Below, in pieces: positions 35,062 through 48,456 of a DNA stretch of 64,000 bases. Numbering within the stretch: position 1 is the stretch's first letter; each line of letters opens with the position of its first letter. The DNA comes from Heliocybe sulcata (taxonomy: Eukaryota; Basidiomycota; Agaricomycetes; Gloeophyllales; Gloeophyllaceae): positions 378,757 to 442,756 of the forward strand of contig ML213517.1 in the NCBI GenBank assembly GCA_004369045.1. The letters run 5' to 3'. The notes beneath the pieces are model-generated. The model was given only the letters and a program-made list of their open reading frames with translations. It was not told the origin of the DNA and made no database searches. Both the position numbers and the translations under genes were made by a program.

Positions 35062-37677
35062 GGAGAGAACACGTAGGATCAGGCGATAAGTTTCCTGAGC
35101 ATCGGGAGCAGGCCCTAAAATACCAGTCTTCACGAGAAGGACTGTGGGTGCACAAACAAGGTGTGGACATCTCGGCCGTGTTCTCATCAGAGCTCAGACG
35201 ATTGGACTTGAACATGATGGGTGCCCGAGCGCTGCTTACAAGATCACAGGAGTAAGCTGCAAAGAAGAAAACATCAAACATCATGAGCGGTGATCTCGGG
35301 AGCTGTCTTCTCTTGTTCTTCATGGCTGGAAGTACGAGAGGCAAGAAGTGTGAGCCTTGGTCGGACAGAGGCGCAGTCAGAGACCTCGGGCGAGCGCACA
35401 GCTAGTAGAGGCATCGCTTTTGTTCATCAACGTTCATCAGCCATGCAGGATATAACTGAGGAAGCGATGCTGGCTCATAGAGAAAGACACGAAGTGGTGT
35501 GGCTGTGCCCGATGGAAGGCACTGCCACGAATATGGTCCGCTCTGATACCCAGAGGCAGTAGGAGAACCATGGTGCTTTCAATTGAAACATCCTCTGTCA
35601 TGACTGCGCGTGATAGTCAGCGGGAGAAGGTGTGGGCCTGCTTACTATTGTCGATGCCTCGGCGGCACGCCGACGGACGTCCAGCGCGATCAAGAAGCCG
35701 AATAGATGAAGCTAGAGCACCCAGGGCAGGAGAATCTGCGTTTGAGCCAGACAGCGCTTATGGCGGGGTGCAGTAATGCGCGTGGTGCGGGTCGGGGATT
35801 GGCTGACTTTAGCAAGTGATGTAGCGGTAGAAGGACCGCTGTTGCGTAAGGAGTGGGTCCACTCATAACAGCGGAAGCCCATATATTTCATTATGCTGAC
35901 AGAGTCATATCCAGGAATCCACAGAGGCAAATCCTCATCATTCTTCGGTATGTAGATGGCAAGACGACATGATGGCCTGGAAGAAGGGATGAAAGCCGTA
36001 GTGTGACCGTGACTAACTACACTGTCACTCTTATGGCTGCAGGCCAAACTCGTCGCTCGACTCGGAAGTGGTTCCTCCTCACCAATTAATTTGCCTGGCT
36101 TCCGAAGGTTCTGAGCCCCATACAATACATCGACAATTGCTTCTGGTATACTGCTATGAACCGTGGGCGGCTGCATGTAATTGTATACCCGACATCGATC
36201 GTCTCTACGCTGTTCCCATCTGGAGAGCCATCAGCGCTCTCCCGGCTCTCCCAGTGCGGCAAGTCCTCGTTACCCGCGTTGGTGCAGAGCCCATACTCAG
36301 AACAAAGCCAGGCATATCTTGCACCGACAGTCCCTGATGGTGCTGCACCAGCGTTCCCATACTATTGTCCGAGCAAACAGTAGCCTCGATGCACGCACCA
36401 CCGGCAGTGCGGTGGACATATCGAGGCCAGGTTCTACAAGCCTCTTCCCCTCCCACGCGGGCAGTAGCCAGCCTGTCCTGTGCTCTGTTATTGATCTGCC
36501 CAACCCACCAAGATAGGACGCGGATCCCGACGCGTGTTGATGAGGCGGGACCAGGCGATGTCAAGGCGCTGCGGCAGTTCGAGTATACATCTTGTGCTGC
36601 CCTCGTGGTGTGGCGTCCCTTGTTCCGCCAGTTCAGAGATTCTATTCATGACTCAGTACTCCGGCCATGAGGCGCGATGATTTGTGGAACGCAGACGCGT
36701 CTGAGAGGCGAGTGGCACAATGTCTCTGGACTGATTCAGAGGTTCGCCCGAACGGCGGGTCTGCAAAATCATATCATGCAGACATTGATGCTGCGCTCGA
36801 GAGTGTCCAGTTATTGGACGCGACATCTTTGACCTCATGCAGGGACAAGCACACTTCCATTGTTCCGCTCGTGCTGAGCTCAGGATCATGTCCTCTTGTC
36901 CATTGACCCCGAAATCCATGCAAGTACCGAGAAATCGAGGACTCGGAGACAGATTGCAGCTGACTATTCTCAGAATGATCTGACCATCCGTTGGTGTAGT
37001 ATGTTTTTGGACGGAGACTTACGCTCACAGGTCGAATTCGCCTGAGCTTTGCTTTTAGCCACTCTAGCCCGTTCAACCCGGACCTGAAGTCATTTCTGAG
37101 ATAAGTCTCTCGCTGATTCAGCTTTGCATGGAGATGACCTCATGTCTTGTTCTCTGCCGGACCGTTTAGCAACCGTGCGGCTTCATGCCAGATTGTCCAG
37201 TGGCAACAAGAACGATACAATAACACAAAAGGACAGCGTCGTCATAACTTCCAAGGCTCTGCTAGGGAAGGGCTTTGTTAGACATCTACGTAGGAAGTAG
37301 GAAATCGGCCTGTCCCCAGCTCTTCGACTGGATCGTCGATGCAGGTTTCCTCAAGGGATGGGGGCACGATCATTGCAGCCGTTCGTATAGGTTCCAGCAT
37401 CCACTGCAGTTCTACACGCTCGATCACAATGAGGCTCCTTCGTGTGCAAGGTCTGCACAACACTGCACGAGATCACTTAAGGATGATTGACGTATCGCCT
37501 CTGATCAGGGCAGCCTCGATCGTTCCTCACATCCTCTCACAGCGGACGCATAACAACTACAGGTTCATAAATCTCATGAGACAACGTTAATTGCGTCACA
37601 GTAGGAATGAATTGGTACAAGAATTATGACATGCAGCTGAATGATACACCAGAAACCATCCGAGTAATCCACGACGA
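35062..37677. other. 2.6-kb region without a supported gene
   Basis: Open frames of 60-155 codons occur on both strands but overlap one another, lack conserved motifs and do not splice consistently. No repeats with clear ends are seen. It may hold decayed transposon or gene remnants. Confidence 0.5.
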
Positions 37678-39630
<1,953 letters not shown>

Positions 39631-41292
39631 ATGATGTCGCATACCGATGTATCCTTCTATTACGGATACCCTACTCACGACGAGGATCTCGATAGCGGCG
39701 GCGGAGGGACAATATGCCCTGCAGATATTTATCTCGTCCCACCATCGCCGTCCGACTATGAGGATTTCAGCGCCACCCTTGACGATGACCCTCTCGACGT
39801 CTGGGCCAGTGGCACGCCCATCGACTTGCTGCCCAACGAGCTTCTCCTCGAGATCTGGGAGGCGAGCGGCTGTAATCCGGTAGTACTGTCGTGGGTCTGC
39901 CATCGATGGAGAGAAGTTGCTATATCGGCGCCGGGCCTGTGGACTACCATCAGGGTCAACAACAAGATCTCAAACGAGGAGGCTGAGACTCGGCTTACCC
40001 GGTCCCAGCAATGCCCTTTGCGGGTCAATATTCGGTTCTACTCGTTACACCACAAAGCAGACAGGCTGCACGAGAAGATGAGTCTCCTGACCACCCTCTT
40101 TCGCACCAGTCAGCGGTGGCATTCGTACGAGCTGGCCTTGCACTGCGACCTGCCGTCCGAATTGTCAAACGTAATGTTTCAGCTGCCCAGTGCACCTCGC
40201 CTGGTTCAGCTCGTCGTCAGCTGCGATACGATGCCATCGTCATCCTTTCCTCACCCCCTTCCCGCGTTGACCGACCTGGAACTGCGACGGGATGTCAATC
40301 TCCGCAATAACAAGCACCTTCTTTCTGGAATGACGTCCCTGGTCATCGATAACATCCCTCCCGAGGGTGGCATGGCGCACCACGAGTTCCAGGCTGCGAT
40401 GGCCGGCTGTCCCAGACTATCGCGGTTTATCTTATGCGGCGCCTGCGTCGACTATAGTCTTCCGCACAACGGCGAATACGGCTTAATTTCTATGCCGTCT
40501 CTCGAGTATCTCATGCTCGACCCTGGTTCCCGCAGCCTGGCGTACACTCTCCCCTTCTTTGCAACGTTCTTTCGGCACCTTTCCGTACCGGCCTTGCGGA
40601 CACTGAAGCTGTCGGATTGGCCAGCAGGCGATTTCTATGAGTTAGCGTCTGGTGTCCTCCACCCGGCTTCCTCCTTTAACTGCCCAGAGTTGACGACTTT
40701 GTGTCTCATAACAGTAGGGTCCGTGATTCCGAGTGGTTATGTGGAGAACGAGGGAGACTCGCAAGACGGGTCCTCAGATGTCAGCGCTGAGGAAAACGAT
40801 GAAGTCAATTCACAGAACGACGATGAAGTGGACTCAGAGTACGCTGTCGCAATGCCCGTAGAGTACCTCGACGTGGAGAGGGACCTGATGCAGCACGGCA
40901 TCCTTGAGCCTGAAGATAATAGTGTCCGCCGCCTCATCCATCATTTCCCCTCGATCAGGACCTTGTTCGTCGGAGACGCAGGCTTGCCCGAAGTCCTCCT
41001 CGCTCTCACTTGCAAAACAAGCTCCGGCGAAATAGCCTGCCCCCGACTGCATACCTTCAAATGGGAGACGCTGAGGAAGTACACTTTCCCGCTCCTTCTC
41101 TTGAAGCCGTTCATCGAGAAGAGAGCGATCCTCGGGTACCCTCTGGCGAAACTGAGGACGACGGAAGCGCATTTCATGAAGCTCCCGGCACCCACAGGGG
41201 AATGGTTCTGGGAGAACGTTACGATGGAATTGTATGAGGGACGCCACGATGAGGATCCTGATGCTTCGAGTGCATTGTTTTGGGAAGACTAA
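39631..41292 (+). CDS. F-box protein with LRR-like C-terminal part
   Basis: Single-exon frame; first ATG at 39631 (a second follows at 39634), 553 aa. The F-box at about residues 58-103 (IDLLPNELLLEIWEASGC, CHRWREVAISAPGLW) would bind Skp1 in an SCF ubiquitin ligase. The remainder shows irregular leucine-rich repeats (LPALTDLELRRD, MPSLEYLMLDP, VPALRTLKLSDWP, CPELTTLCLI) plus an acidic insert near residues 370-405. Such F-box proteins are numerous in mushrooms, with diverse targets. The frame stays open upstream of the ATG to 39481 without another ATG, so a 5' exon is possible. Confidence 0.88.
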   Translation: MMSHTDVSFYYGYPTHDEDLDSGGGGTICPADIYLVPPSPSDYEDFSATLDDDPLDVWASGTPIDLLPNELLLEIWEASGCNPVVLSWVCHRWREVAISAPGLWTTIRVNNKISNEEAETRLTRSQQCPLRVNIRFYSLHHKADRLHEKMSLLTTLFRTSQRWHSYELALHCDLPSELSNVMFQLPSAPRLVQLVVSCDTMPSSSFPHPLPALTDLELRRDVNLRNNKHLLSGMTSLVIDNIPPEGGMAHHEFQAAMAGCPRLSRFILCGACVDYSLPHNGEYGLISMPSLEYLMLDPGSRSLAYTLPFFATFFRHLSVPALRTLKLSDWPAGDFYELASGVLHPASSFNCPELTTLCLITVGSVIPSGYVENEGDSQDGSSDVSAEENDEVNSQNDDEVDSEYAVAMPVEYLDVERDLMQHGILEPEDNSVRRLIHHFPSIRTLFVGDAGLPEVLLALTCKTSSGEIACPRLHTFKWETLRKYTFPLLLLKPFIEKRAILGYPLAKLRTTEAHFMKLPAPTGEWFWENVTMELYEGRHDEDPDASSALFWED

Positions 41293-41706
41293 ACATATAC
41301 GAGGTTTCGAGTAACCGTCCTACGAAGCCGTTCTATGACTCATCACGTCCAAGGAAGCATAACATGTCCGCGCCGCAAAGGTAATGCATCTGCAGAGCGC
41401 AGATTTTCCGAATCCCACATGAACGTTTGGTTCGTGAAAGTAGTGAACTCTTCATTCCGGGTAACACGCACGATGAGGCGCCCAGCCGCATGTTCATATG
41501 AGTTTTGAAGAGACCACTCTTGTCCTATGTGGTCGAGCATTTGCCGGATAACGGATCCGACAGGCGAGCTGCGAGATGAGAGACCGAAGACTGCCACTTT
41601 GAAGGTTCTCGATGATAAATTAAGATAACAATAAGTTTTCTTCAGAGATTACTTAAGATGCGCCAGGCTGCCGTGCACTATTAAATCAAAGGCAGGCCGG
41701 AAGCAT
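41293..41706. other. Convergent 3' region, nothing recognised
   Basis: 414 bp between the F-box gene and the DUF3455 pseudogene. A minus-strand frame (41597-41343) starts GTG, not ATG, and has no family features. Confidence 0.45.
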
Positions 41707-42577
41707 TTACTGCTTGATAGAACCTCCGAAGAAATCTACAGATGCGACAGTATGTCAACGAGATACCCTTCTGCCCGCAATATAGGGTGCTTGAACTTAC
41801 AGTACTTGGACGTATATTTCACCGATTGCACAGTCGTGTCGCCGGGACTGCACTGTCGTGAGGGTCAGCCAGGACGGTCAACTGACAGGAGAACACTGCA
41901 CTCACCGAACCGGGCAGCTGGCCCGCCACGGTGTTCATGCGGTATACAGTCGACGCCAAGGCGCCCTTGACGACCTTCAGCTGCAGCCAGTCGACATCCA
42001 CGGCGCCATCGGGGGACACCATATCGCCGGTCTTCGCCCCGACAGCATAGGCGGCTGCGTTACCGGCGTACGCAGCGGACGTGAAGTCCCACTTGGGGGA
42101 CGTCCCGTTTCCGGTGATTGGGTTGGTGATGAAGTAATGCTAGCCGAGTACCATCTTGACAGGCAGGTCACTCAGCATGGAGATGACGCTTTGAGCGGTC
42201 ATTGATGGAGGAGCCTTGTCCCATACGTCGTAGGCCGTGTTTTGGATGGAATGGAAGGCAGGAGTACCGTACAGGCAGGAGATGTCGAACACCTCTGCTA
42301 CAGCACCAATATTCCTGAAGTGATGCATGAGCGGTCTAGTTCACAATCCAGATCAAAGTACACACGTATAGTTCCCTGCGGAGGAGCAGGTGTAATTCTG
42401 CACGCCCACTCCGAGAGCAATGAACGAGAGCGCGCCAGAGGGCAGAGTCAATTGGGTCTGGTTAGCAGGCATGGGCATCGAAGCCGCGGATATATCGCAG
42501 CCAGCATATTGAGATGGGGCAGCTATTACGGCTGATATGGCCAGGAGAGTAGACATCGCTAGTTTGAGGAACGGCAT
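41707..42577 (-). pseudogene. DUF3455 secreted-protein gene interrupted by a stop codon
   Basis: Exons (minus): 42577-42366, 42314-41906, 41852-41801, 41735-41707; 233 codons. Signal peptide about residues 1-20 (LAMSTLLAISAVIAAPS). Family blocks: ALGVGVQNYTCSS, IGAVAEVFDISCLYG, HYFITNP, SPKWDFTSA, VDWLQLKVVKG, VKYTSKY. The second copy at 45488-46356 reads VLGQHYFI; here the Gln codon is TAG (42142-42140), an in-frame stop in the middle of the domain. Splice sites and everything downstream are otherwise intact, so inactivation is recent, strain-specific, or a base-call error. DUF3455 proteins are secreted fungal proteins of unknown function. Confidence 0.82.
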
Positions 42578-43342
42578 TATATTGATCGTATTGTGGAAAG
42601 GAGTGGACTTGATGAAGACAGAGAAAAGGAGCGAGCGAGACACCGATACCTACCACCTCGCTGGAGCGCGTGCACTTAAGACGGGAGCTCAGGGCATCGC
42701 CATCGCAAGGATTTTTGCGTTAATAGAGTGCGGCCTGAACTAACGATGAACGGTGATACGCGAGACGGTGCCAAACCGATAAAGGGATGGCGGGACGCTT
42801 GGGCAGGGCAGTCTAGAGGCGATCAACGTTAACCTTCAAACCTACCCGTACGTGAGAGATCGACTCACCATAGCAACTCAACAGACTAACATTCAGTGTG
42901 GAGTGAAGTTCTGATTGGATCACGCAGTTTGCCACCAGGGGCGACGGCCATCGAAAATCCTTCTCAATATTTGAACAAAATGCCTGGAGTTTCGAGTAGG
43001 GCAGATCGCGACCTATACAAAAGTTAGAGGTAACGTTGATATACAACGGCCGTCGACTCTGGCGGAGTGCTGAAAGACAAGTGGAAGACGTCGGGGAGAT
43101 GAACCGGGTAATGCCGACCAGAACGAGTTGTAAAGACATGCACCAGCAAATATTACATTAGAGAATTAAAGAACTAAGACAGCACTTGGTATAGCATACA
43201 ACATGAGCGTGATGGTATTTAGATATTTCAGAATGTTCAGTGTCGTGTTTAGTCCGTGAAAACTTCCTATGCAATGTCCTTCGAACTACTTGGTACGTTT
43301 TGGCATCGAGTCCGGGGAATTGATTGTCCATTATGTTCGTAA
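42578..43342. other. Intergenic, one unassigned minus-strand frame
   Basis: 765 bp between two minus-strand genes. A frame of 108 codons with a true ATG (43139-42813) has no recognisable family and no splice support, so it is not called as a gene. Confidence 0.4.
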
Positions 43343-45096
43343 TCAATGGGGCTTATATGCTGCGGTATAGATACCGAGCAAGTCCGTCCGGTTGGTGAGG
43401 GTATCATTGATACCGCAGGCACCTGCTTTACGTCAGGCAGGAGTTCACTAACTCGCATTGGACAGAATAACGTACCAACGAAGTCACCATACAGCGCAGC
43501 CCTCTCACTCATATACTGCCCGAACGCATCAATAGCGCACGAAGAGCCAGGACCATCTTGACAGTTGGGAATAGGGATCGGCGCCGAGTTCACAAGTGCC
43601 CTGACATAGGTCCCGTTGCCCTGGTTTCCACTGCACTCGAGCCTCTCAAGCCCCACATGCCCGAGGAACGGCAGGATCTCGCTCGTCTTCCACACCCGCG
43701 CGTAGTTAATCTCGTCGGTAGGCATCGTGCTGTTCACGTCCAAGCTTTGGTAATACTCGGAATTATTGAATAGACCGAGTGCGGTGAGAACGAGAGGCGG
43801 CTCTTCGCGGTGGGAGAAGGACACGTAGAGGGACTGGTTGAAGGTCGAGGACGTCGAGTTGGACTGGAGGATGTCGAACGAGGCGCGCAGCCAAGGCATG
43901 CCCAGCTGGGGGCCAATGGGGTTGCCATACCCGATACTGTAGAAATACATCAAGTCGTTGGCGTATTCAAAGTCGAGCCACTCTTGAGCGGAGAAAAGGT
44001 TGCAGAACTCTGTCCGGTTCCGAATGACAGTGTCGTAGCCGCAGAGTTCTTGCATGCCGAAGATGTCGTCGATCGTGAAGTTGAACCCTGGGATGGCGTC
44101 GTTGAAGCGGGTGATGATGGGCGCAGTGTACCGTTCCAGCCACGCTCCTTGCTGCTCCGAGCCGGCTGAAGAATGGAAGTTCGGGCATGATTCCTATGGG
44201 ATTGACGGTCAGGCTCGAGTAATGTCAATAAATACCAGGATACGCACATGGGGTGTCAAGGAGTCGGCGCTTTCTTCTTCGCCCTCGCTGACCACGGCAA
44301 GTTGTGCACTGTTGTTCGAGAAAGCACCCTCAATAAATGCCTGTGCCGATTCAACAGTCCTATCAGCTGTACCAGAACGTAAGTACCATGTCAAATGCAT
44401 GCACCAAGCAAATTACCTGAGGCAGCCCAGACAGTGAACGGACCACCGGTCCCGTTGCTCGAAATCAGGTCAGGGTACATCTTCGCGATGACCCCACCAA
44501 ATGCATGTGCGGCCTGGATGCCAGAGGGCGTCACCTTCTCCACCTGTTCAGTCTCGTTTGTGATCGGAGACGTGTAGTTCGCCAGGAATCCTAAATCACT
44601 GGTCTGCGTGAACAGCGATTTATCCGAAAAGTTCGCGAGCTTCTCAAGGAACGGAGACAAGTATGTTTCATAGTCGTACTGTTTCGGGAGTTGTGAGTAC
44701 AGTGCGACAACGAAACAATATTTGCAGTACATACGTCGTTGGCATAGATATTGGAATGGCGAACAAGGTATGTCGCCTTTGCGACTGAGCAACCTGAAGG
44801 CACGTCCGGGTCGAGCTGAACACCTGGAGCATCGAAGTACGGCGCGATGCCTGCAAGGTGCTCCAGGACATTGAACTCGTATCCTCCCGGGCCCTCGATG
44901 ATTTGCCTCTTGTCTGTTTGAAAGTCAGATGTTGCCGCCTACAAAATTGACAACAATGCTTACGGTGCGGTACTCTAATGCCGTTCACCTCGACATTTCC
45001 TACTGTGTTAGCAGGAAGTTCGTACAACGCTGCTGGAACAGCGAGCGAGGAGGCCGCTAAACTCGCGGTGCAGGCAAAGAGGATCGAAGTGCGCAT
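43343..45096 (-). CDS. Secreted histidine acid phosphatase (phytase-like, branch 2)
   Basis: Exons (minus): 45096-44989, 44938-44735, 44678-44417, 44366-44248, 44193-43476, 43422-43343; 496 aa. Signal peptide about residues 1-20 (MRTSILFACTASLAASSLAV). The catalytic block is YLVRHSNIYANDYDYETY: the nucleophilic His and its Arg are kept, but the classical RHGxRxP reads RHSNIYAND, as in a fungal subgroup. Downstream: WAASADRTVESAQAFIEG (the S-D-R pair), SCPNFHSS, ELCGYDTVIRNR, and the acid-donor region LPFLGHVGLERLEC. Many N-glycosylation sequons and paired cysteines fit an extracellular enzyme that frees phosphate from organic esters. It sits between two DUF3455 copies on the same strand. Confidence 0.9.
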
Positions 45097-45168
45097 CCTG
45101 ACCAGTGTGTGCTGAGCTGGAGGCCAACAAGCAGAGCAGAACGGTTACCATGCCTGCTGGCCCCGCAC

Positions 45169-45175
45169 TTTTATA
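45169..45175 (-). promoter_or_regulatory. TATA box of the acid phosphatase gene
   Basis: On the minus strand TATAAAA stands about 73 nt upstream of the phosphatase ATG at 45096, a normal distance for a fungal core promoter with a short leader. Confidence 0.6.
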
Positions 45176-45487
45176 CGCATTGGCCATCGAATTATGATAT
45201 CATGACGAAGGCCTTGCGTTAAGCGTTCGTGCCAAGACAATATTCCTGCGGAAGTCTGAAGGCAACCGGCGGCAATTGCACGCGTGACGTCACGTGTTGC
45301 GCCACGGCCAGGTGGCTCGCGGCCACCCACAATTTACCCGCGAAGGAAGCGACTCTATTCCAAATGGTCAAGACCTTGTATCCACTGTCCTGCATTGATG
45401 CTAACGGCCGCTGCCTCCATACATATAGCGTACATATTACAAGAACATCTGTCCGTTTCAGTCCCATTCACCACAACGTCATGCGCC

Positions 45488-46356
45488 CTAGTTCGTCAAA
45501 GTAGAACCAAAGAACCCTGAGAAGCGCGGTCACAACGAGGTCTGGCAGAGGTAGGGTGGAACTCACAATACTGTGCGGCATACTTGACCGATATAGGCGA
45601 CGACCCTGGAGTGCACTGTGGATTCACCGGTACTTAGCTAGCCATCCTATTCATTGAAGTGCGTCACCCCTTACCGAAGCAGGCGGCTGTCCACCTTTCG
45701 TCTGTATCCTATACACGGTAGTCGCAAGCTCCCCCTGCACGCCGTTCAATTGCAACCAATCCGCATCCTGGTTCCCTGTCGGCGCCGGCAGATCGCCAGC
45801 CCTGGCGCCTACGACGAACGCATTGGCATTGCCCTTGTCTCTTGCAGAGGTGAAATCGAACTTCGGCGAGACACCAGACCCAAAAGGGTTCGGGATGAAG
45901 TAGTGCTGACCCAGAACGATAGGGTCACCGGAAAATGCTGAGATCAGGTCGAGGGGCGTGACTGCCTCCGGGGTGATATCCCAGGCGGCATAGGTGATAT
46001 TTGGAATCGTGTTGAAAAGAGGAGTATTGTAGAGGCAGGAGATGTCAAAGAGCTCCGCTACGGCGCCGACGTTACTGGAGAGGCGGTCAGATCACAAGCT
46101 ATTATAGTACTCCGGAAGAAGAGACTCACGTCCAAGTCGAGGTGTTAGAACATGTATAGTTCTGAACACCAAGGCCGAGCGCAACGGCGCTCAGCGTAGT
46201 GTTCGGTTGGTAGAGCTGCGTCTGGTTTGCCGGTAGTTCAAGCACAATATCAGTAAGGTTGCAGCTGAGAGGAGGGGCTCCGGAGGAAGAGTTAGAGGAG
46301 CCAGCCAGAGCTGCCGATGCAGCGGTGGCGGCGTAGGCCATAGGGATAACCTTCAT
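45488..46356 (-). CDS. DUF3455 secreted protein
   Basis: Exons (minus): 46356-46130, 46074-45675, 45615-45567, 45516-45488; 234 aa. Signal peptide, then LGLGVQNYTCSN, VGAVAELFDISCLYNTP, IVLGQHYFIPNPFGSG, SPKFDFTSARDKG, ADWLQLNGVQGELATTVYR, and a last Cys exon CTPGSSPISVKYAAQYW. The three introns have the same positions and phases as in the broken copy at 41707-42577, so the two are paralogues by duplication. The minus-strand sequence atataaat about 75 nt upstream of the ATG may be its TATA element. Function unknown; family members are often mislabelled as malate dehydrogenase. Confidence 0.87.
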
Positions 46357-46740
46357 CGTGATGGAAGAGGCGGGATACGGAAGAAAGACTTGCAAGCGGT
46401 AAGTCTCCAGAACCCAGATCCTTGTCCATTTATATTTCTTTCATACTTGACACATCAAAACATTCGCCCGAGGAGCCAGGGGTGCCCGGAGATATCGCAC
46501 TGCATGACTGGTGTGGTCCGCTGGGAAGCCCGTCGGGCCAATCGCCGGAAACACCAAGAAACCCGAAAGAGTACAGGTGCGTAGGGGAAAGTGTCAGACA
46601 TGAGCGGATTAGCAAGGGACCACGAGGTCTTGAGGTAATTAGGGCAAGATGTAAGTTGTGCTGAGTAGGTCAAAACCCGCTAAGCCCGCTACCAGAGATC
46701 AGACAAGACAAGCTTCATACCCCTATTTCAGCCGGACATT

Positions 46741-47501
46741 GGATGACTTCCCGTAACGCTAAATCGCTATTTTCTCTATTCCTAAATTCCAGTAGCGGTT
46801 TTGATAAGCGATTTAGGGATTGTATTTAGAGACATCTCTAAACCGTAAGCCCAATTTAGGGAATTTAGGGAATTTAGAGGACATCGCGCGTGGTCGCGTT
46901 GTGGCTTCAAAGCTTCAAGTTGTGTGTGCACGCCCACATGTCTGACGCACGTCGATAGAACTGGCACATATATATAGTAATTATATGTCTGACTTGAATA
47001 GGCTTACACTAGGGGAACCGTCGAAGTCCACTGGCCATCCAGTGAAACATGAGTGTTGGTATGTTCTGTATAGGAGGAGAAGTTTCGAGTATCAACTGGA
47101 TCCATTGGGAGAAAATGTATGCTAAAGATAGGTGCCGTGTTTGCTACCGCAATGGGCGCAGAAGATTCAACCAGCGAAGAGATGATGGAGAGTGGAAATG
47201 AGGATTCAACGGTGTCGGCCCTCCCATCATGTGATATTTGACCGAAAATGGCAGTCAGAGCCGCCTATCCGAGATCCATTTACTGATTGCCGACATTTAG
47301 AGCCTTCAAATGCATCTGGAGTGGTTTACAGAGGGGTGTCGACCCCTCTGTATTCCACTAAATCTACAGACAACCTCAGCCTGACAACACAGTGCAATGG
47401 CCAGGCACGACCTTCCGGGGTCCTCGCGGCATCTCGGCATCTCGCAGATTTAGAGACGAAATTTAGGAAATATAGGGATTTAGCGTTACGGGAAGTCATC
47501 C
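46741..47501. mobile_element. Non-autonomous DNA transposon (MITE-like), 761 bp
   Basis: The left end ggatgacttcccgtaacgct and the right end (reverse complement) are identical for 25 nt, followed by partial matching for another 25 or so. Both ends are flanked by ATT (46738-46740 and 47502-47504), a possible 3-bp target duplication. The left half holds a threefold aatttaggg-like run near 46853-46880, and an 11-bp perfect hairpin with GTCG loop lies at 47327-47352. No transposase frame is inside, so movement would need a source elsewhere. A 3-bp duplication and GG-starting termini would suit a PIF/Harbinger-type source, but this is weak. Confidence 0.8.
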
Positions 47502-47504
47502 ATT

Positions 47505-47847
47505 ATTCAGCAGCACTTAAGCCGGCTGAAACTGTGAGGGAGCCTGTCGGAGATGGACAATGCCCGTATCCGCCGACAGCGACGGGTACCAGAAGCTTGA
47601 GGTGTCAATGTGCTCGCCGGGCTGAAGAGCTCCCCTTCCGCTCTAGATGGCATGCATGACCCGTTCGCGCACCTTCACGTTTTCCGAATAGGCTTGGGTG
47701 GCAGACGGAATACTGATTAGAGTTCCGAGTGGCAGAGATCCTTTGTGGCATGTGAATCGGCCATTGCCAGCGTGTCATGCTTGGTGGAAGTGGCGTACTA
47801 TGTAGTAGCCACCCCAAGCAGGACTTCACATTGGCTTCACACTGACA
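47505..47847. other. Intergenic, nothing recognised
   Basis: 343 bp between the transposon and the DUF1770 gene; promoter of the latter expected here. Confidence 0.45.
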
Positions 47848-48379
47848 ATGGCCCATCATAAACACCCTCAATACCCGCGCTTCCCTCACCTCCACGGCCA
47901 CGACGATGACCAAGGCCACAAAGACCACGACCTCACAAACCGCCTCCGCACCCAAGCGCTCCCGGACCTCCGCTTCGAGACAAGTTATCTGAAGAGCATC
48001 CGGCGGTACGTGCAGGTCTCCGAAGAGGAGCAGGAATGGGACGGGAAGATGGAGCCTCTGCGGAGAGACGTGCAGGTGCAGGTTGAGTGGGGGAAGGTTC
48101 TGTGGGTGACAATACGGGATCAGGTGCTGAGCCCTTTCGTGCAGGGTGCTGTCTGGTGAGTCTCGTTGACCCCTCGCAACACTGCCTTGCGCTGACTTGG
48201 AATAATGTAGGGGATACGCGTCGCTGTTTATCCGTCCCATCTTCGCTAGCCTGCGGTCACGCACAGGACTCGATCAAAAGCCCAAGAAGGCCGAGGAGGG
48301 CAGAGCAGCAGGTTGGCTGCGAAACTGGTTCAGGGCCTCGTTAGGCGGCGTGACAGCATCACTGGCTGGTGCCCGATGA
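47848..48379 (+). CDS. DUF1770 family protein
   Basis: Exons 47848-48155 and 48211-48379; 158 aa. After a His/Asp-rich start come LPDLRFETSYLKSIRRYV, VEWGKVLWVTIRDQVLSPF, then QGAVWGYASLFIRPIFASL, which is the conserved block with a hydrophobic segment, and GWLRNWFRASLGG. This is the fungal DUF1770 pattern. A membrane contact is possible; no activity is known. It overlaps nothing and converges on the PIG-L gene 77 bp away. Confidence 0.85.
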
Positions 48380-48456
48380 ATAAGATGGAAGAGTATGTGT
48401 CGCTAGCATCATGCTGTATTATTTACAAAGCATTTGATTACTTCGTGCAGGTTGCT

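Noticed and set aside
36205-36564. 119-codon minus-strand frame in the 35-37.7 kb gap
   Set aside because: Overlapped by frames of similar size on both strands, with no conserved pattern.
41343-41597. 84-codon minus-strand frame next to the F-box gene
   Set aside because: Begins GTG without an ATG, no family match, and no joining exon in the short gap.
42813-43139. 108-codon minus-strand frame with ATG
   Set aside because: No motif, no signal peptide and no splice context; may be chance.
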